Shown: piece by piece, positions 33,268-46,100 of the stretch
Layout: every line of letters starts with the position of its first letter
How positions within the stretch are numbered: position 1 is the first letter of the stretch
Source of the DNA: Micractinium sp. NFX-FRZ
Taxonomy: Eukaryota > Chlorophyta > Trebouxiophyceae > Chlorellales > Chlorellaceae
Assembly (NCBI GenBank): GCA_029339195.1
Contig: JAPTJF010000251.1
Location: 25,207 to 89,206, forward strand
Direction: 5' to 3'
DNA: 64,000 nt
Position numbers and translations under genes: made by a program
The notes under the pieces: generated by a model
Database searches by the model: none
What the model saw: only the letters and a program-made list of their open reading frames with translations
Told to the model about the DNA's origin: nothing

Positions 33268-36200
33268 ATGGTGTCCCGACAGAGTGGCCTCGTCCTCCTG
33301 CACAGCGCAGCGCTTTTGGTGTGCCTCACGGCTCTCCCCTGGCGGGCGGAAGCCCGCTCACTGATGCAGGGAGGCTTTGAAACACTTTCAGGTGCGCTAC
33401 ACCGGGCTGCCCTCTCGAGGTCCTCTCAAGGGCAGCCGGGCACACCGTCACTCGGCCCGCGCACCGCCCTGCTCCTCCCTCGCACGCAGGCAGGGCAGTT
33501 GTCATCTCTGTGGATCAACACGGAGCATCTCACGAACGGTAAGCAGGGGCGTAGGGTGCTACCGGAGGAGCCTGCTGCCTCCCACAGAGGGCGGCAGCTT
33601 CCGCCCTGCCGCCGCGTTGTGGCTTTTGGCGCCTGGTGCACGCCAGCCCTCCCACCCCCTCAGCCGGCAGCCCTCGGCTGGACCGGTGTCATAAACCTGC
33701 GCCCAGTGCTCTCCCGTTTGCCCCTCCCTGCTCATCCCCGCTCCCTTGCCTCCCAAACGAATGCCCGCAGGCTGCTGGCGGTGCGCACCGCCGACGGCAG
33801 GCGGCTGCCCGTCCACGTGGATGACGCTCGCCAGCTAGCAGGCCTGCAGACCGGCATGCAACTGGAGCTCACCGGCCAGTGGTCGCAGCAGGCGCAGCAG
33901 CACCAGGCTGGCGGCCGCCGCGGGCTGGCCGCCGCCAGCGCTGCTGCGGCACCATCCCAGCAGCAGCAGCAGCAGCCGCGCTTTGTGGCGGCGCGCATCC
34001 GCGCCTCCGGCGCCGCCTTTGCGACCCCCACGCTCTCCCCTGCAGCCGGCGACGGCGCGCAGGTCGGCATTGCCTCTGGCGCCACTGTGCGAGCTGCGGG
34101 CGTCATCAGCTCAAACCAGCTCGTGGCAGCAGACGTCAGCACACTTGTGATCCCCAGTGCGTGGGGGTGGGCTGCCAAGGGGGGTTGGGGTGGCAAGGGC
34201 ACTGCTCGCAAGGCCGGGAGCAGGCTGGGGCATCCGGAAGGGGCTTTGTTGAGGCGCATGCACGTGCTCGACTGCTTATTTACTCGCCTGCCACCACTTC
34301 CGCAAGAGGGGCTCTCTTCAGTTCGCTGACCCCCTCACCCCACCCCTATTCTCCCCTCCCCCTGCCCGCCCCGCCCTTTGGTTATGCAGTCGCCGCCGTG
34401 AGCGCCCCCGGCCGCGCCTGCCCGGGCACCGGGCTGCCCCGCTTCAAGCTGCCCCAGGTCCGGGCCGCCCTCTTTGCCGAGGCAAACCCCCGGGGGACCA
34501 CCGTCGGCTCCACCTACAACCGCTGCTCCTACGGCAAGAGCAGGCTGACCACCGGCAACAGCCTGGTGGCCGACGTTGTGGAGCTGCCCTGCCAGGGCAC
34601 CACGTGAGTGCCTTGCTTCCCCAAGTTTGACTGAACATGGGGGGAGGCGGCGGGAGGGGGCGTGGCGGGGGGAGGCGGGGGAGGCGGGGGTGGGGGCAGT
34701 ACTACTCTGGACAAGTAGTACTGCAAAAACAGGGGCTCGAGCTGAGCTCATTAAGTACCCTGGTGCAGAGGTGCAGAGTTGCAGAGAGGGGAGGCTGCGG
34801 ATGGGTGGGGTTTGTCATTGCACCGTGACCAAGCGGCAGCATGACACCTCCGCTGACCCAGCAAGCAAAGCGCGCACCCCTCTGCCCTGCAGCAACAGCC
34901 GCTCCTGGAGCTTCAGCAAGTGCGAGTTTGACGACTTCGACGGCTACTCTGACGCTGCAGACGCCGTGCTGCGCAAGCGAGGCATCGACCTCGACAAGTA
35001 CCGGCACAGGTGCGTGGATGGGACAGGGGCGGTGTGCAGGGCGTGTAGGGTGGGTGGGAGGGCTGTACGGGCGGCTGTCAGGGGGCCGGCTGGCGCTGCA
35101 CGTTACGGGCTGTGGTGATACTAAGCGGCTGGGCAGATCGGTTGTGGGGCAGCAGCGGGCGCTTGCGCGGGTGGCCCCCTGGCCATCCAGCCTGGCTGCT
35201 GACGGCGTGGCCCCGCTCCCCCACCACCGCCGCCCCGCTGCAGGGTGTACCTCCTGCCACCGGGCCCCTGCACCTTTGTGGGAATGGGTTACGTGGGCTG
35301 CGACGGCTCTTACGAGGTGAGCTGCAGCAGGCGACTCCCTCGAGGCGCCCGCCTGCTGCGTCACGCTGCCGCGCACCTGGTAGCCGCCGCGCCCGCCGCC
35401 GCCGCCGCGCCCGCCGCCTTGCATTTTCTTCCATACACAACCCACCCGTTCGTGCTCCCCATCCGAAACCCTCACTCGTGCCTGGCCCTGGCATGACCAC
35501 CCACCCTCGCTTCTTGTGTGTGCTGCAGTGCCGCTCCTGGATCGGGGCGGACTACTGGGCCGCCCCCGCCGCCATGGCGCACGAGATTGGGCACAACCTG
35601 TACATGGGGCACGCCGGGGCGGCCGGCAGCGGCGGCGCCTTTGACGAATGTGAGTGCCAAGCCCTGCAGCGGCTTGGGCACACTTGCACTGGGGGTGGAA
35701 ATGCTGCAGGAGATGTGCGTCTGCGTTGGTGGCATTGGGGTTGCAGGGGGCAACGTGGCGGGGGGACAGGGCTGAGCGGCAGGAGGGCCACACCGCTCCT
35801 CTTGGGGAGGTGCCACCCTTCCCAACAACAGGAATGCCGCTGTTGCTGACCGCCCCGTGCCTCCCTCCCACCCCTTCTCCCATACGCAGATGCCGACCTG
35901 AGCGGCACCATGGGCTACTGCTGCTCCGACCGCTGCCCCAACACCGCGCACGCCTGGCAGCTGGGCTGGGTGAGCGTGCAGCAGCTGGGCGGCGGGGAGC
36001 TGACGCCGGGCGCTACGGTGACAGCCGTCGTGGCCAGCCAGTCGTCCAGCCCCCGAAGCGGCCTGCGCATCGTGCCCAGCTGGGCCAAGGGAGTTGAGCC
36101 CCTGTTTGTGGGGTACCGCACGCGGGTGGGCGGCGACGCGGCGGCCGGCAACAGCATCGCCACGTCATCCGATCCCGCGGGCGCGCGCGCGCGGGCGGGG

Positions 36201-36521
36201 CGGCTGCACGTGTACAGCGCCAAAATCACCAACACCTTTGACCCCAGCGTGACCACGTGGAAGGCCAGCATGAGCGCAGCAGGCGCAGCGTGGACGCACC
36301 CCACCGCCGGCCTGGTGGTGCGGCTGAAGAGCAGCTCCCAGGTGGCGGCGGTGGTCACCGTGTGCCGCGTGGCGGGCGCCGAGACGCCGGCCAGCTGCCG
36401 GGCGGGCGTGGACAACGACTGCAACGGGCTGGCGGGCGGCAGGGACCCCGCCTGCGTGGCGATCGCGCGGCGGGCCGCCGGCAGGGCTGGCAAGCGTGGG
36501 CTGCGGCAGGCGGGGCTGTGA
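33268..36521 (+). CDS. Gametolysin-like M11 zinc metalloprotease, secreted
   Basis: Eight exons (33268-33391, 33490-33538, 33771-34156, 34390-34603, 34893-35009, 35244-35316, 35529-35649, 35890-36521) join in phase to 571 residues. A signal peptide opens the protein (basic start, then LVLLHSAALLVCLTALPW, ending AEA). An N-terminal domain with a Gln/Ala-rich insert precedes the catalytic region. The catalytic motif HEIGHNLYMGH (residues 339-349) fits HExxHxxxxxH zinc binding. It is followed by YADLSGTMGYC, where the Met is the likely turn Met, and by cysteine-rich surroundings. Peptidase M11 enzymes include Chlamydomonas gametolysin, which digests the hydroxyproline-rich cell wall before mating, and Volvox matrix proteases. 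I infer wall remodelling, at mating or at daughter-cell release. The start was chosen because it gives the signal peptide; the open frame extends further upstream without one. Confidence 0.9.
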
Positions 36522-37614
36522 GTGAAGCTCAGGCCACCCTGCGGGGCCCCTTTGCGCACTTACGGCCGTTTACCATACCAATATGATGTCACAAGTTTTG
36601 GCCCCTGCACACTACGTGCACCATCCTCTCACACCGCTCCCCGTTTCATGTTTGCCCCCACTCCCATCACCTTGCCGGCCCTTGCCGCTCATTGCTGCTC
36701 ACCCTGCCGCTGCCAGAGCACCCTTAGTCCTTCCCTTCATGCCGGTGCTGCATCCCCACAGTTCCTCTCCTGCCCACCCCCAACCCGCTTGCACCGCTGC
36801 AGCTACTGTTCCCCCCAGCGCACTCTCCGCCCCGCTTTTCATGTCTTCACCCCTGCTTGCCCCTGCCGTGCACTGAAGCGCGCCACCTGTGCGGGCCGCT
36901 GGCGCTGTTGCTTTCCCTGCCCACGAGCCCGCGCACCTCACCGCTTGTTGCCGCACGCTGTATCAAACACTCCTTGCTCTTCTAACCCCGTGTCCCCAAG
37001 ACCGCTCCCACCAATCTCCTGCTCCACATTTGCACCCCGCTCGCACGTACCCCCCTACTCTCCCCCCCCCCTTTCCGCTCCCCCTCTCCTCCCACCTCCT
37101 AGCAAGTCGTTTCTTTGATCGGACACAACGTGCCCAAACCAAAACGCGCTAAACCTGTTCAAGTATCCAACCACTACCGGTTTGAAACAAGTAGCCCCCT
37201 TCCTGAAAAAAACTGTACTCGCTCCTGTCCCCATACCGGACACTCTCCTCACACACTCCTCCCCTGAAGGGTTATGAATTTCTTAAGCTGAACACACTTT
37301 GTTACCTCACACATGTAAAGCTTTATTTTTCTAAGCCACCCGTCAAGCAGCTTCTGTTCTAGCATGCCCAAGGAAGAAAGCGGCGGTGGCGGTGTGGGGC
37401 ATCTCCAGCAGTCGCCAATGCACATTTGTGTGTCTGATGCATCCTCCCAATGTCGATGCCCCCCCTCCTGAACACACCATCTGGCAGCGCAGCCTTGGGT
37501 GAGTGCTCAGTGCCGCCAGCCTTGGACAACGCAGCCCGCCAGTTTTGGGCGAGCACTCCCCAGCAGCCTTGGACGAGCAGTCCTGCCAGCCTTGGACAGG
37601 CACCCGCGCCAACC
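36522..37614. other. M11 3' flank and 5' region of the next gene
   Basis: A C/T-rich, gene-free stretch after the M11 stop. A plus-strand TGTAA lies at 37314-37318 and could end an 800-nt 3' UTR. From about 37490 to 37602 an imperfect tandem repeat precedes the next gene. Confidence 0.45.
37490..37602 (+). repeat. Imperfect tandem repeat around CAGCCTTGGA
   Basis: The phrase CAGCCTTGG recurs four times, with a variant CAGTTTTGG, at about 22-35 bp spacing. It lies just ahead of, or within, the 5' coding end of the next gene. Confidence 0.7.
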
Positions 37615-40600
37615 ATGCCGCTGCAGAGACGTGCCGAAGCGGCAGGCAGGGGGCTGAGGGCAGCCGCCGAGGCTATGGAGGGCGTGCGTCAGCTCGTGTC
37701 GGACCTGTTCCAGCAGCAGAAGCCGCAGGGGCGGCAGAATGACGCCCCACAAGACGAAGAAGAAGGGGAGGGCGGAGACCCCCGCCTGAGCCGCCTGCTG
37801 ACCTGCCTGGAGATGTCTGGTGGCGCCAATGCAGCCCTGGCCAAGGTTGAGGGGCAGGTTGGGTGGGGCGGGGCGTGAGGCACGAGCAGGGTCAAAGGAA
37901 GTGTGTGCCGAAGCAGAGGCGGGCTGGGCAGGAAGGGCAATGGTGGTGGGTAGGGCTACACTTTTGGGCGCGGGGGAGGGCTCCATCCCCTGATTTTGCC
38001 ACTTCAATCATTGTACTTCAATCACAATGCCACACAATGCCACCTCTGCCTGTCTTGCTCACAAGTGCCGTGCCCGCCCGGCTTCCCGCCCTGCTCGTAT
38101 GCGCCATGCCCGCCCGGCTCCCTGCCCGAGGCCGCCTAACAACCTGAACCCCAACAGCACCATTTCGTTCCCTGCACGCCGTGTGCTTTTTGAAGGGAGG
38201 CGGAAGGGACACCCCTGCTTGCCCCTGCTCAGGCACCCAACATCAGAAGTGAGCTCACCAGAGCTAAGCAGGCATCATGCGCGTGTTCAAGTGCCTGCAG
38301 AGCTTCCTGCCAGAGGGCGCCTCGGACGAACACCGCTTCCTGTCTGTCTTTGTCGCCGCAGCGGTGGCTGGCAGGGTGCAGGATGAGGTGTGTGCCAGGG
38401 TGCTGGCTGCAGCTGACGTGTGTGGTAGCCCGTAGGGTGTGGTAGCCCGTAGGGTGTGGCAGCCCGTGGGGTGTGGGGCGAGTGGGGCAGGGTGCAGGGC
38501 GGACGGGTGGGCGGGCGGGCGGGGTCCGCCACGCATAGTACAGCCGGGCTGCTGCTGGGAGCTGGGCGGGTTGCGTTCGGGAGGTCAGGGGGCGAGGAGT
38601 GGCCGCTGCTGGCTCGGCTTGACAGGCATGCCACCCTGCCCTGTCGTTGTCCCATCTGTCCCGCCCCTGACACGTCACCCACCACACACACACACACTGG
38701 CATGCCCGTGCCCGCAGCTGGCCAGCCTGCGGCGCTGCCTGGAGCAGTGCCCGCCCGACCTGGCGGGGGCGGAGGCGCAGGCCGACTCCACGCTGCAGCG
38801 CCTGCTCATGGCCGCCGTCAGCCTGGCTGTGGACGTCCCTGTGTATGTGAGCGGGTTAGGGTTTAAAGGTTTAAACCCCTATCCTATGAGGTTCAGCAGC
38901 ACTGCAATTTGGCAGTGTGTCTATGTGAGCGTAGGTTCAGCGGCACTGGATGTTGGATGTGTATGCTAGCGTAGGTCCAGCACTCATCGTTGGGCTCATT
39001 ATCCACTTATTTGTGCACTTTTTTAGTCTTGGTTTGAGGCTGGCTGGGTCATGGGAAGCTGCAGCGCCTCTCCGTGGCCGCTGCGGGCACGTTGTGTGTG
39101 TGTGGGGGGGGCACCTGTGGCTGCTCTCTGTTGCAACAGCTGGCACAATCGCCCACTCCCGCCCACCTGCCCACTGCCGCTGGTTGAGTGCAGGCCCGGG
39201 AGGTGGGCGCCCGGGTGGCGCTGTTAGTCCTCGGCTGTTAGCAAACCTGCCCACTGCTGCTGATTGAGTGCAGGCCCGGGAGGTGGGTGCCCAGGTGGCA
39301 CTGCTGGACCTGGACCGACGCTTCCTGGCCCGCCTGGCCGCCAGCAGCGCCTGCCTGCTCGAGCGAGTGGCGCGGCGGGGTGGGTGGGTTGGGGGTGGGT
39401 AGTGGCATGCGCGCTGTGCTGTGCTGTGCTGTGGCAGCCCCACAGGTCAGGGGATGGGAGTGTCCCGTTTGTGGAGCGGAGCTAGCCCTGCCAGCCACCT
39501 GCCCCCCTTGCCGTGCTGCCAATGCCGCCACCATCGCATGCGTCCCCTCTGCCTCGGCCCAACTCTGCCTGCCCCTACCCCTCGCCTCCCCTCCTGTGCC
39601 CTCCCTGCAGCGGGCATAGACGCGTCTGCCTCCCTCTTCCGGCGCTTGGCCTCTCAGATGGACCCGGCTTCTTTCACCACAGACGTGCAGCAGCAGCAGC
39701 TGCTGCTTCTGGAGAAGCTGCAGCCGGGGGCGCCTGCGGAGGGGCAGGGCCAGCGTTCCGGGGCGCAGGCCGTTGCCAACAGCGTGCCAGGTGGCAGCGG
39801 GCAGTACGCTGCTGCGCTGGTCCGCCTGCTGCAGGAGGCTGAGGCGCGCATCAAGGTGGGGGCTCCCTGCAGTCGCTCCTCCTGCTGCAGCCCACGTGGC
39901 AGTCACGACCCTGCCCCCTCCCATTGCTGCAGCTGCTGCATGCAATCTGTTGTCGCGGCTGCCGCTGCTGCCTGCCGTTGCTGCGCACTGACTGTGCCCT
40001 CCATTGCCCATTTGACAGGCACTGGGTTGTGTCCACACGCGCCATGCCTGCCATGGGGCAAGCCTGCGTGTGCCCCATGCCCGCACCTCACCTGTGTGTG
40101 AGCATGTCACCCCGCCCGATCACCCCCTGCCTGTCCTGTCCCTAAAGACTCAGCCCAGCCACCCCCGCCTGCGCTGCGCCCCCCGCCCCCCCGGCTCCCC
40201 CACCCCCCAAGCAGAGGGAAGAGGACTCCGCGATCGACACGGCCGCTGCCCCCATGCTGGGCCGGCTGCTTGCTGGCCCGCAGGGCGCCACGCTGGCGCC
40301 AGCAGAGAGTGTGCTGGACCGGCTTCTCTCGGGTGGGGCTAGGGGAGGGCGGGAGGCGTTGCTGGCTGGGTGGCCGGGCACGCACGAATCTGTCGGGCTC
40401 AAGGCTCTTCCTCCAAAGTGTGCAGACGCCCGTCTCTGTGCCCTGTGCTGCACACAACCCGCCGTGGTCCCCAGAAGCCTCCCACCTTGCTACTTACCTG
40501 GACCCTGTCAACAACTCATCCTTTCTGCCCCTCTTGCAGCCTCGCCCGCACAGCGTGGCGTGCTGACCAGGGCGGCGCTGAGCCGCCGCTTCGAGGTGGC

Positions 40601-42737
40601 CGCCGAGCGCCTCCAGGCTGGCGGCTTCCAGCTTGGCACACGCCAGCCGGGCAGCCTGCCCCCGGTAAGCGGTCGGTCGGCCCACCAGGCTTCCAGGGCC
40701 GCACCGCGGCGGGCAGCAGGCCCTTTGTCGGTGGCAAGCACAATGCAACGCAACGCACTCAACCTCCGCTGCCCGCCACGGGCAGAATACTTTGAATTAC
40801 AATGGTGCCTCAGCCACCCCACTGCAGCACACCCCATCCCATCCCTGCCGCAGATCTTTCAAGCCATGGCCGCTGCCGTGCATGCCAATCACAGCGTGCA
40901 CGCCATGCACGCCCTGTCGCAGCTGCTCACAGAGGCCGCCACCATCGCCGCCGCCATGCCGCCTGACGACCCAGAATGGGGGGCGGTGGCCTCCCTGTTT
41001 GCTGGTGAGCGATTACTGTGAATCAGTAGGCTGCTGCCACCCACCCTGGGGCCGTTCACTGGCTGCTGGCGGGCAGCCAGTGTTGACACCCACTGAAGCA
41101 TGAGGCCGGTGGGCCCGCTGTTTGCTCATGAGTTCGCACCAGGGTGAGGGGACACTAGTAAAACTCGCCCAGGGGGTGTACTTTCAAGTGCCGCCACCTG
41201 GCAGATGTTGCCACCTGGCAGATGATGCCACCGGGCAGATTGAATGGGGACGGTGGCCTCTCCGTTTGCTGGTGGTTGGTTGGTGGGCTGCAATGGGCGT
41301 GCTGGAATGACTGGACGGGATGGTAGCGACAGACCGTTGCCTGCTTGCCTGCCTGCCTGCCAAACCCACCCACGCCCCTGTCCGGGGCAGGCACCCATGC
41401 ATTCCTTCGCCCCACGCCTCGCACCCTCCTCACCACCTCCCCCGCAGGTCAGCTGCTGCCGGCCCTGGAAACAGGACCTCCACTGTTGCTGGCAGCGCGC
41501 CCTGGGCAGCCACCTGCTCCCTCGCAGCCCACCCATCCTCCCCAACCTCTCTCCCTCTCTCCCCCCTCCCCCCGCCCGCAGGCCAGCTGCTGCCCGCCCG
41601 CAACCAGTACCTCCAGCGCGCCCTGGGCGGCCGACTGCTGCCCGACAGCACCGCCGCCGCCCTGCGCCTCTGCGGCTCAGCCGTGGCATCCGCCTTCTCC
41701 AACCGCACCCCCTGGGCACAGCTGCGGGCTGATCTTGGGAGGGATGCAGCCCAGGAGGCGGCGCTGCTGGGCACGCTGCAGGCAGCGCCCAACAACGCGC
41801 AGCACGCGCCTGGCGGGCCGGCGCCGCAGCCACAGGTGCAGGTGCGCTTCTGCTCTGTAGGGCCATGGGGGGGCCGCGTGCCGCCTCGCTAGCGCTTGCC
41901 GCCGATAGCAAGGGGGCAGGCGGTTGCAGCTCTTCCCCGGGAGGCGTCCTTGCCGCCCCCTATCCCCAGTCCCTGCCGCTCTTCCCTTGCCTCCACCCCC
42001 TGGCATTGCACTCCTCCCCGCCTGCCTGCCACGCCCCCGGGGCCTTTGCCTGGCAATGCACGCCCCCTGCCCCGGTCACATGCCCCTCTGCCCCACAAAT
42101 CACGTGCTGCCCACATACACGTGTCGACCCCTCCACCTCCCGCTTTGGCTCAGATGCACGAGCTTCTGGAGGATGTGGAGGCTGACCTGTCACGCCTGCT
42201 GGTGGGTAGGGTGCCCGCTGGGCTCCCCTGCTCCGTTCTCTCTGCGTCCGGTGGAGCTTGGAATGCAGGGTCCCGGTGTAGCCTGGCTTTGCTGGGTTCA
42301 GGAACGGCCTTTAACGTGCCAGGTGCTGGGCAGTGAGTGCGGGATGGGAGGCTGCCCTGGGACTGAGCAGGCTGCCTGGGGAGGCTGGCATATCTGCTGT
42401 TTCAAGTATATGAAGCACTAGCCCTGGCTGCTGCTGCTCCTGCTGCTGCTGCTGCTGCGCCGACTGCTGCTGCCTGCATCCCCTTGGTCCAATTGCTGCC
42501 CTGCTGTGCTGCACCGCTCCTCTCCCTCCCTCCCGGCAGGCATCTAGCCCCACCGGCAACGGCGGCGGCCCGGGCGCCACCCTGGACCTCTCACACCTGA
42601 GGGCCAGCGGCGACCACCAGGCGGCGGCCCTGGTGGTGCAGACTGTGTGCGAGCGCGCGCTGCTGAGGGGTGACACAGCGGCAGCAGATGAGCTGGTGGC
42701 AGCCAGCCGCACGCTGCGCGAAGCGGGCCCGCCTTGA
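37615..42737 (+). CDS. Unrecognised helical protein
   Basis: Around ten exons run to the TGA at 42735-42737. I do not recognise the family. Most exons code Leu/Ala-rich amphipathic helix: AMEGVRQLVSDLFQQQK in exon 1; VFKCLQSFLPEGASDEHRF; LASLRRCLEQCPPDLAG; EVGAQVALLDLDRRFLARLA; LFRRLASQMDPASFTTDV; HAMHALSQLLTEAATIAAAM; QLLPARNQYLQRALGGRLLP; MHELLEDVEADLSRLL. It ends ELVAASRTLREAGPP. There are no membrane segments or obvious active-site motifs. The all-helical pattern would suit a scaffold or solenoid protein. The junction between the first two exons is unresolved by phase, so a small exon may be missing between 37860 and 38270. An alternative in-frame start lies at 37450. Several introns carry exon-edge copies. 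Confidence 0.55.
39190..39316 (+). repeat. Copy of an acceptor edge in the helical-protein gene
   Basis: CTGCCCACTGC, a variable step, then TTGAGTGCAGGCCCGGGAGG occurs near 39169-39210 and again at 39249-39290, where the true exon starts (AREVGAQVALLDLD). The upstream copy reads similarly but ends in a TAG after VALL. Confidence 0.85.
40973..41285 (+). repeat. Copies of a donor edge in the helical-protein gene
   Basis: The exon end coding WGAVASLFA at 40976-41006 is echoed at 41243-41275 (GACGGTGGCCTCTCCGTTTG) and more weakly at 41103-41130 (GGTGGGCCCGCTGTTTGCTC), both inside the following intron. Confidence 0.75.
41446..41640 (+). repeat. Diverged copy of an acceptor edge
   Basis: CCCCGCAGGTCAGCTGCTGC near 41442 resembles the true acceptor CCCGCAGGCCAGCTGCTGCC near 41575. 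The similarity continues for about 60 bp through CAGCGCGCCCTGGGC in both copies. Confidence 0.8.
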
Positions 42738-42845
42738 GAGCGTGGCCGTGAATCATACCTTGGTGCTGGCAGGCGGGACGGCCCCCTTGCAGATCATAAC
42801 ATCGTTCCTCCATCCACACACACAGACACACACACACACACAGCC

Positions 42846-42850
42846 TGTAA
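42846..42850 (+). promoter_or_regulatory. TGTAA polyadenylation signal
   Basis: TGTAA lies 108 nt past the stop of the helical-protein gene, right after the CA microsatellite. Confidence 0.55.
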
Positions 42851-43095
42851 GACACAAGGGGTTGGGGACGAGATAAGTGGGGGTTCCAGGGCCTGCTTTC
42901 TAGCTTCGCTTGATCTGTCCAACACCATGCTTCCGCAGCTGGCACAGGATCTGTCGTGACGGCAGGCAATGCTCCCACGCCCCTGTGCATGTGTCCGCCT
43001 CTGCTCACGTGCAGCGCTGTCAATGTGCTGCCTGCCTGGGCAGCCGAGGATGTGTTGACGTGACACACAGTCTTTGAAACCATTCAATTTGGTAA

Positions 43096-43100
43096 TTACA
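43096..43100 (-). promoter_or_regulatory. TGTAA polyadenylation signal
   Basis: TGTAA on the minus strand lies 42 nt past the DNAAF5 stop codon. Confidence 0.55.
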
Positions 43101-43142
43101 CAGGTCAGGTCAGTGGTGAACAGTAATGCAGACGCTGTCTGG

Positions 43143-46100
43143 TCAGGCCGCACCGCCGCCAGCCGCCAGCAAGCCGTCCAGCAGCTCGCGACTGTGTGCC
43201 TGGTGCACCACCGCTGCCTGCAGCAGGGGCCGTGCGGCACCTGGCCATGCCGCTGCCAGCTGCTCCAGCACGCCAGCCACCGCCTGGGCCACCTCTGGGT
43301 CAGGATCATCCAAATGTAGGAGCAGGCTGCTGACCAGAGAGGAAGCTTCAGCATCTGAAAGCGCCGCTGCCGTGCCAGCCGCTGCCGCCGCTGCTGCCCC
43401 CGGCAGAGCCAGCAGCGCGGCAAGCCACGCACGCAGTGCGGCGCAGGCGCCCACCCGCACGCGGTTGGTGCTGTCGTCCAGCCGGGCTAGCAGGTCGGGC
43501 CGCAGCGCCGCCAGTTGTGCTGCCGGTAGCAGTGGGCCGACTGCAACAGGGGGGGGGGGCGACGGATTGGCGGGCAGAAACAAGAACAGCATGAGAGGGC
43601 GTGGTGAAGTGACATACATGGCCCAGGCCGTGCCAGCGTGGTGTGCAACAAAGCAATCAGTGTGCAAAGAGTGCACTCGCATTGTTGCGCCGCTCCACTG
43701 TCACCGCTCTCAACTCCACTTCCAGCACGCACCCCATCCGCCACCATTGCGCACCAACACGCTCTGTTCCTCCTGCATCACCTCCCATCATCGCACTGCC
43801 CACCCCGCTACCCAGCCAGCCCCACACCCGTCTCACCCACCCCGCTCACCGTAAGCCAGCAGCAGAGCTGCGACGTGGCATGCCAGCTGGCGCACATCGG
43901 GCTCGTACTCCTCATCCAGGCAGCCCGCCACCCGCCCCAGCAGGCCGGTACACTTGGGCTGACCAGCGCCACCGCTTGCTCCTGCCGTGCCTGCCACGGC
44001 TTGCTCCCCCCCTGCTGCCCCGGATCTTGCTGCTGCCAGGCCCTCGTCGCCCATGCACGCCACCGCCGCCAGCTGAGCCGGCGGCAGGCGCTGCCGGCCC
44101 AGCAGGGTGGCCAGGGCAGTGAGCGCGGCGTAGCGTGCCGCTGCTGCCACCCTGCCTGCGTGCCACACGAGCGCCGGCTCAAGCAGGCTCGCCATCAGCT
44201 GCTGCCCCATGGCTGCCTGCGCCCATGCATCCGCCTTGCTGTCATCTTCAAGCAGTGCCGTCAGCAAGTGAAGGGCGTCCAGACGCAGGCGCGGCTCCCG
44301 CTCGTGGTCGGCTGCAAGCAGCTGCAGGGCCGGCAGCGCCACCGGCCACAGCTGCAGCAGCGCGCCGCCAGCGCTGAGCCGCAGCAGCGCCGACGCTGTG
44401 CGCCAGTCGGGGTGGGGCTGCGTCCAGTGCTCATGGCTCTGCAAGCGGGTGGGAGGACAGGCAGGGCGCAGGGGCGCACAGGTGTAAGGTGGAGCAAGCA
44501 GGCGTAGCAACAGTGTGCAACGCCGATGCAACAGAGAGCAGGCTGAGCAAGCTGGCAGCCCTGCTCGTGTGTACCCTTGGATGCACATTGCTCAACGGAA
44601 GGGAAGGAAACCTACCTCCACACAGCGCCGCAGCAGCGGCTGGCCATACTCGTTGCAGAGGTCGGACGCCGACGCTCTGCCCAGCGCCCCCGCCAGCTGC
44701 GCCAGAACAGCAGCCGCGGTCAGCGGGGCAGCACCGCCGCTGGATGCAGCGGCAGTGGTAGCGGGCGCTGCGGGGTTGGGCGCCACTGCTGCCTGCTGGT
44801 CTGCCTCTGCTGCCGCCCACAGCTGCAGCAGGAGCTGGAACAGCTGGGGGCCTGCTACGGACACGCCTGCGCCTGCCCACCGAACCAGGTTTGAGCAGGC
44901 CGCCAGCAGCTGCTGCCGGAGGGGGCCGCCCTCCGGCGCCAGCGCCGCCGACACAAGCGCCCCGCTGCTCAGCGTGGCTGCACACAGCTGCAGGCTGGCA
45001 GCATCCGCTTCAGCACGGGCCTGAGAGGCTGCATACAGCAGCGCCGACAGCACTACAAGCGCGGCGGTGCGCTGCGCCACGCTTTGCTGCTCCTGTGCCA
45101 CTGCCTCTGTGGCCAGCGGCATCCAATTCCGCGGCGGTAGGTTCACACCAAGCACGTGCACGCAGCCCACCGAATGTGTGGCCACGCCTGCAGCATGGGT
45201 CATTCGCAGTGGTGTCAATCAGAGATGCCAGCTCAAGCTAGCGCCAGCATGGCACATGCCTGTCCACCGGCCTGCGTGTGGATGCACCCACGTGCCCCCC
45301 GCAGCTAATGCACATGCTACACACAACCACCACACCCGCAACGCCTGCCCGCTTGCCTGCATCATCGTCCGCCACCGCGTCCCGTAGCCCCAGCAGCACG
45401 CTGGGCAGCAGCGGCAGCACCTCGTCTTCACCATAGACCAGGGAGGCACGCAGCAGGCGGGCCGCAGAGGCCCGCAGCGTGGCTGCAGCATTGACAGCGG
45501 GGAGCAGGCGGCAAACATGCGGGTCAGCAGCAGCCAGTGGCGAGCGGAGAGCCGGCAGCACAGACACTGTCAGCACAGCCGGCATTGCAAATTACAAGAA
45601 CCAGCAGGCACACAAGCAAGGGTGCATAGCACAGCAGCCTATCAGCAGCAGTGCCTAGGCAGCCTAAAACCAGGGCCGCACCTGTCCACTCCCGTAGCTC
45701 TGCCAGGCTCTGCTGCAGCAGGCGGGTGAGCTGCTGCTGCACCAGCCAGCGGGTGGCGGGGGAGGGGCGCCCGCTGCTGAAGGGGTGGCAGTAGCCGGGC
45801 AGCGCCTGCTGCGCCAGCTGGTCGACAGCCATGCCCTCGGCTGCGCCGGCCGAGGAGGAGCCGCCCTGAAGACGGGGGCAGGGCAGGCAGGGGGGGCAGC
45901 GACACGGTGCTTGTGGTGAGCTGAGACAGTGACCACGCGGGCAGGCAGGTGGGGAGTGAGTGTGCAGGCGGGCAGGCAAGCTGGCAGAAGGGGGCAGGCA
46001 AGGCAGACATGTGGCCAGGCAGGGCCAGGCAGGCAAGCTGGCAGAAGGGGGCAGGTAGGCAGGCATGTGGCCAGGCAGGGCAAGGCAGGCAAGCCGGCAG

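Larger units (their letters stand above)
42738..43142. other. Convergent 3' flanks with facing polyadenylation signals
   Basis: The gap between two convergent stops is 405 bp. A plus-strand TGTAA lies at 42846-42850 and a minus-strand TGTAA at 43100-43096. A CA microsatellite lies at about 42817-42841. No gene is seen. Confidence 0.6.

Noticed and set aside
32839..34329. Long N-terminus for the M11 protease
   Set aside because: The upstream part lacks a signal peptide and reads through two introns; starting at 33268 gives a proper signal peptide and correct phases.
38862..38890. TTAGGGTTTAAAGGTTTAAACC as interstitial telomere repeat
   Set aside because: Only about one unit matches; more likely a small near-palindrome in an intron.
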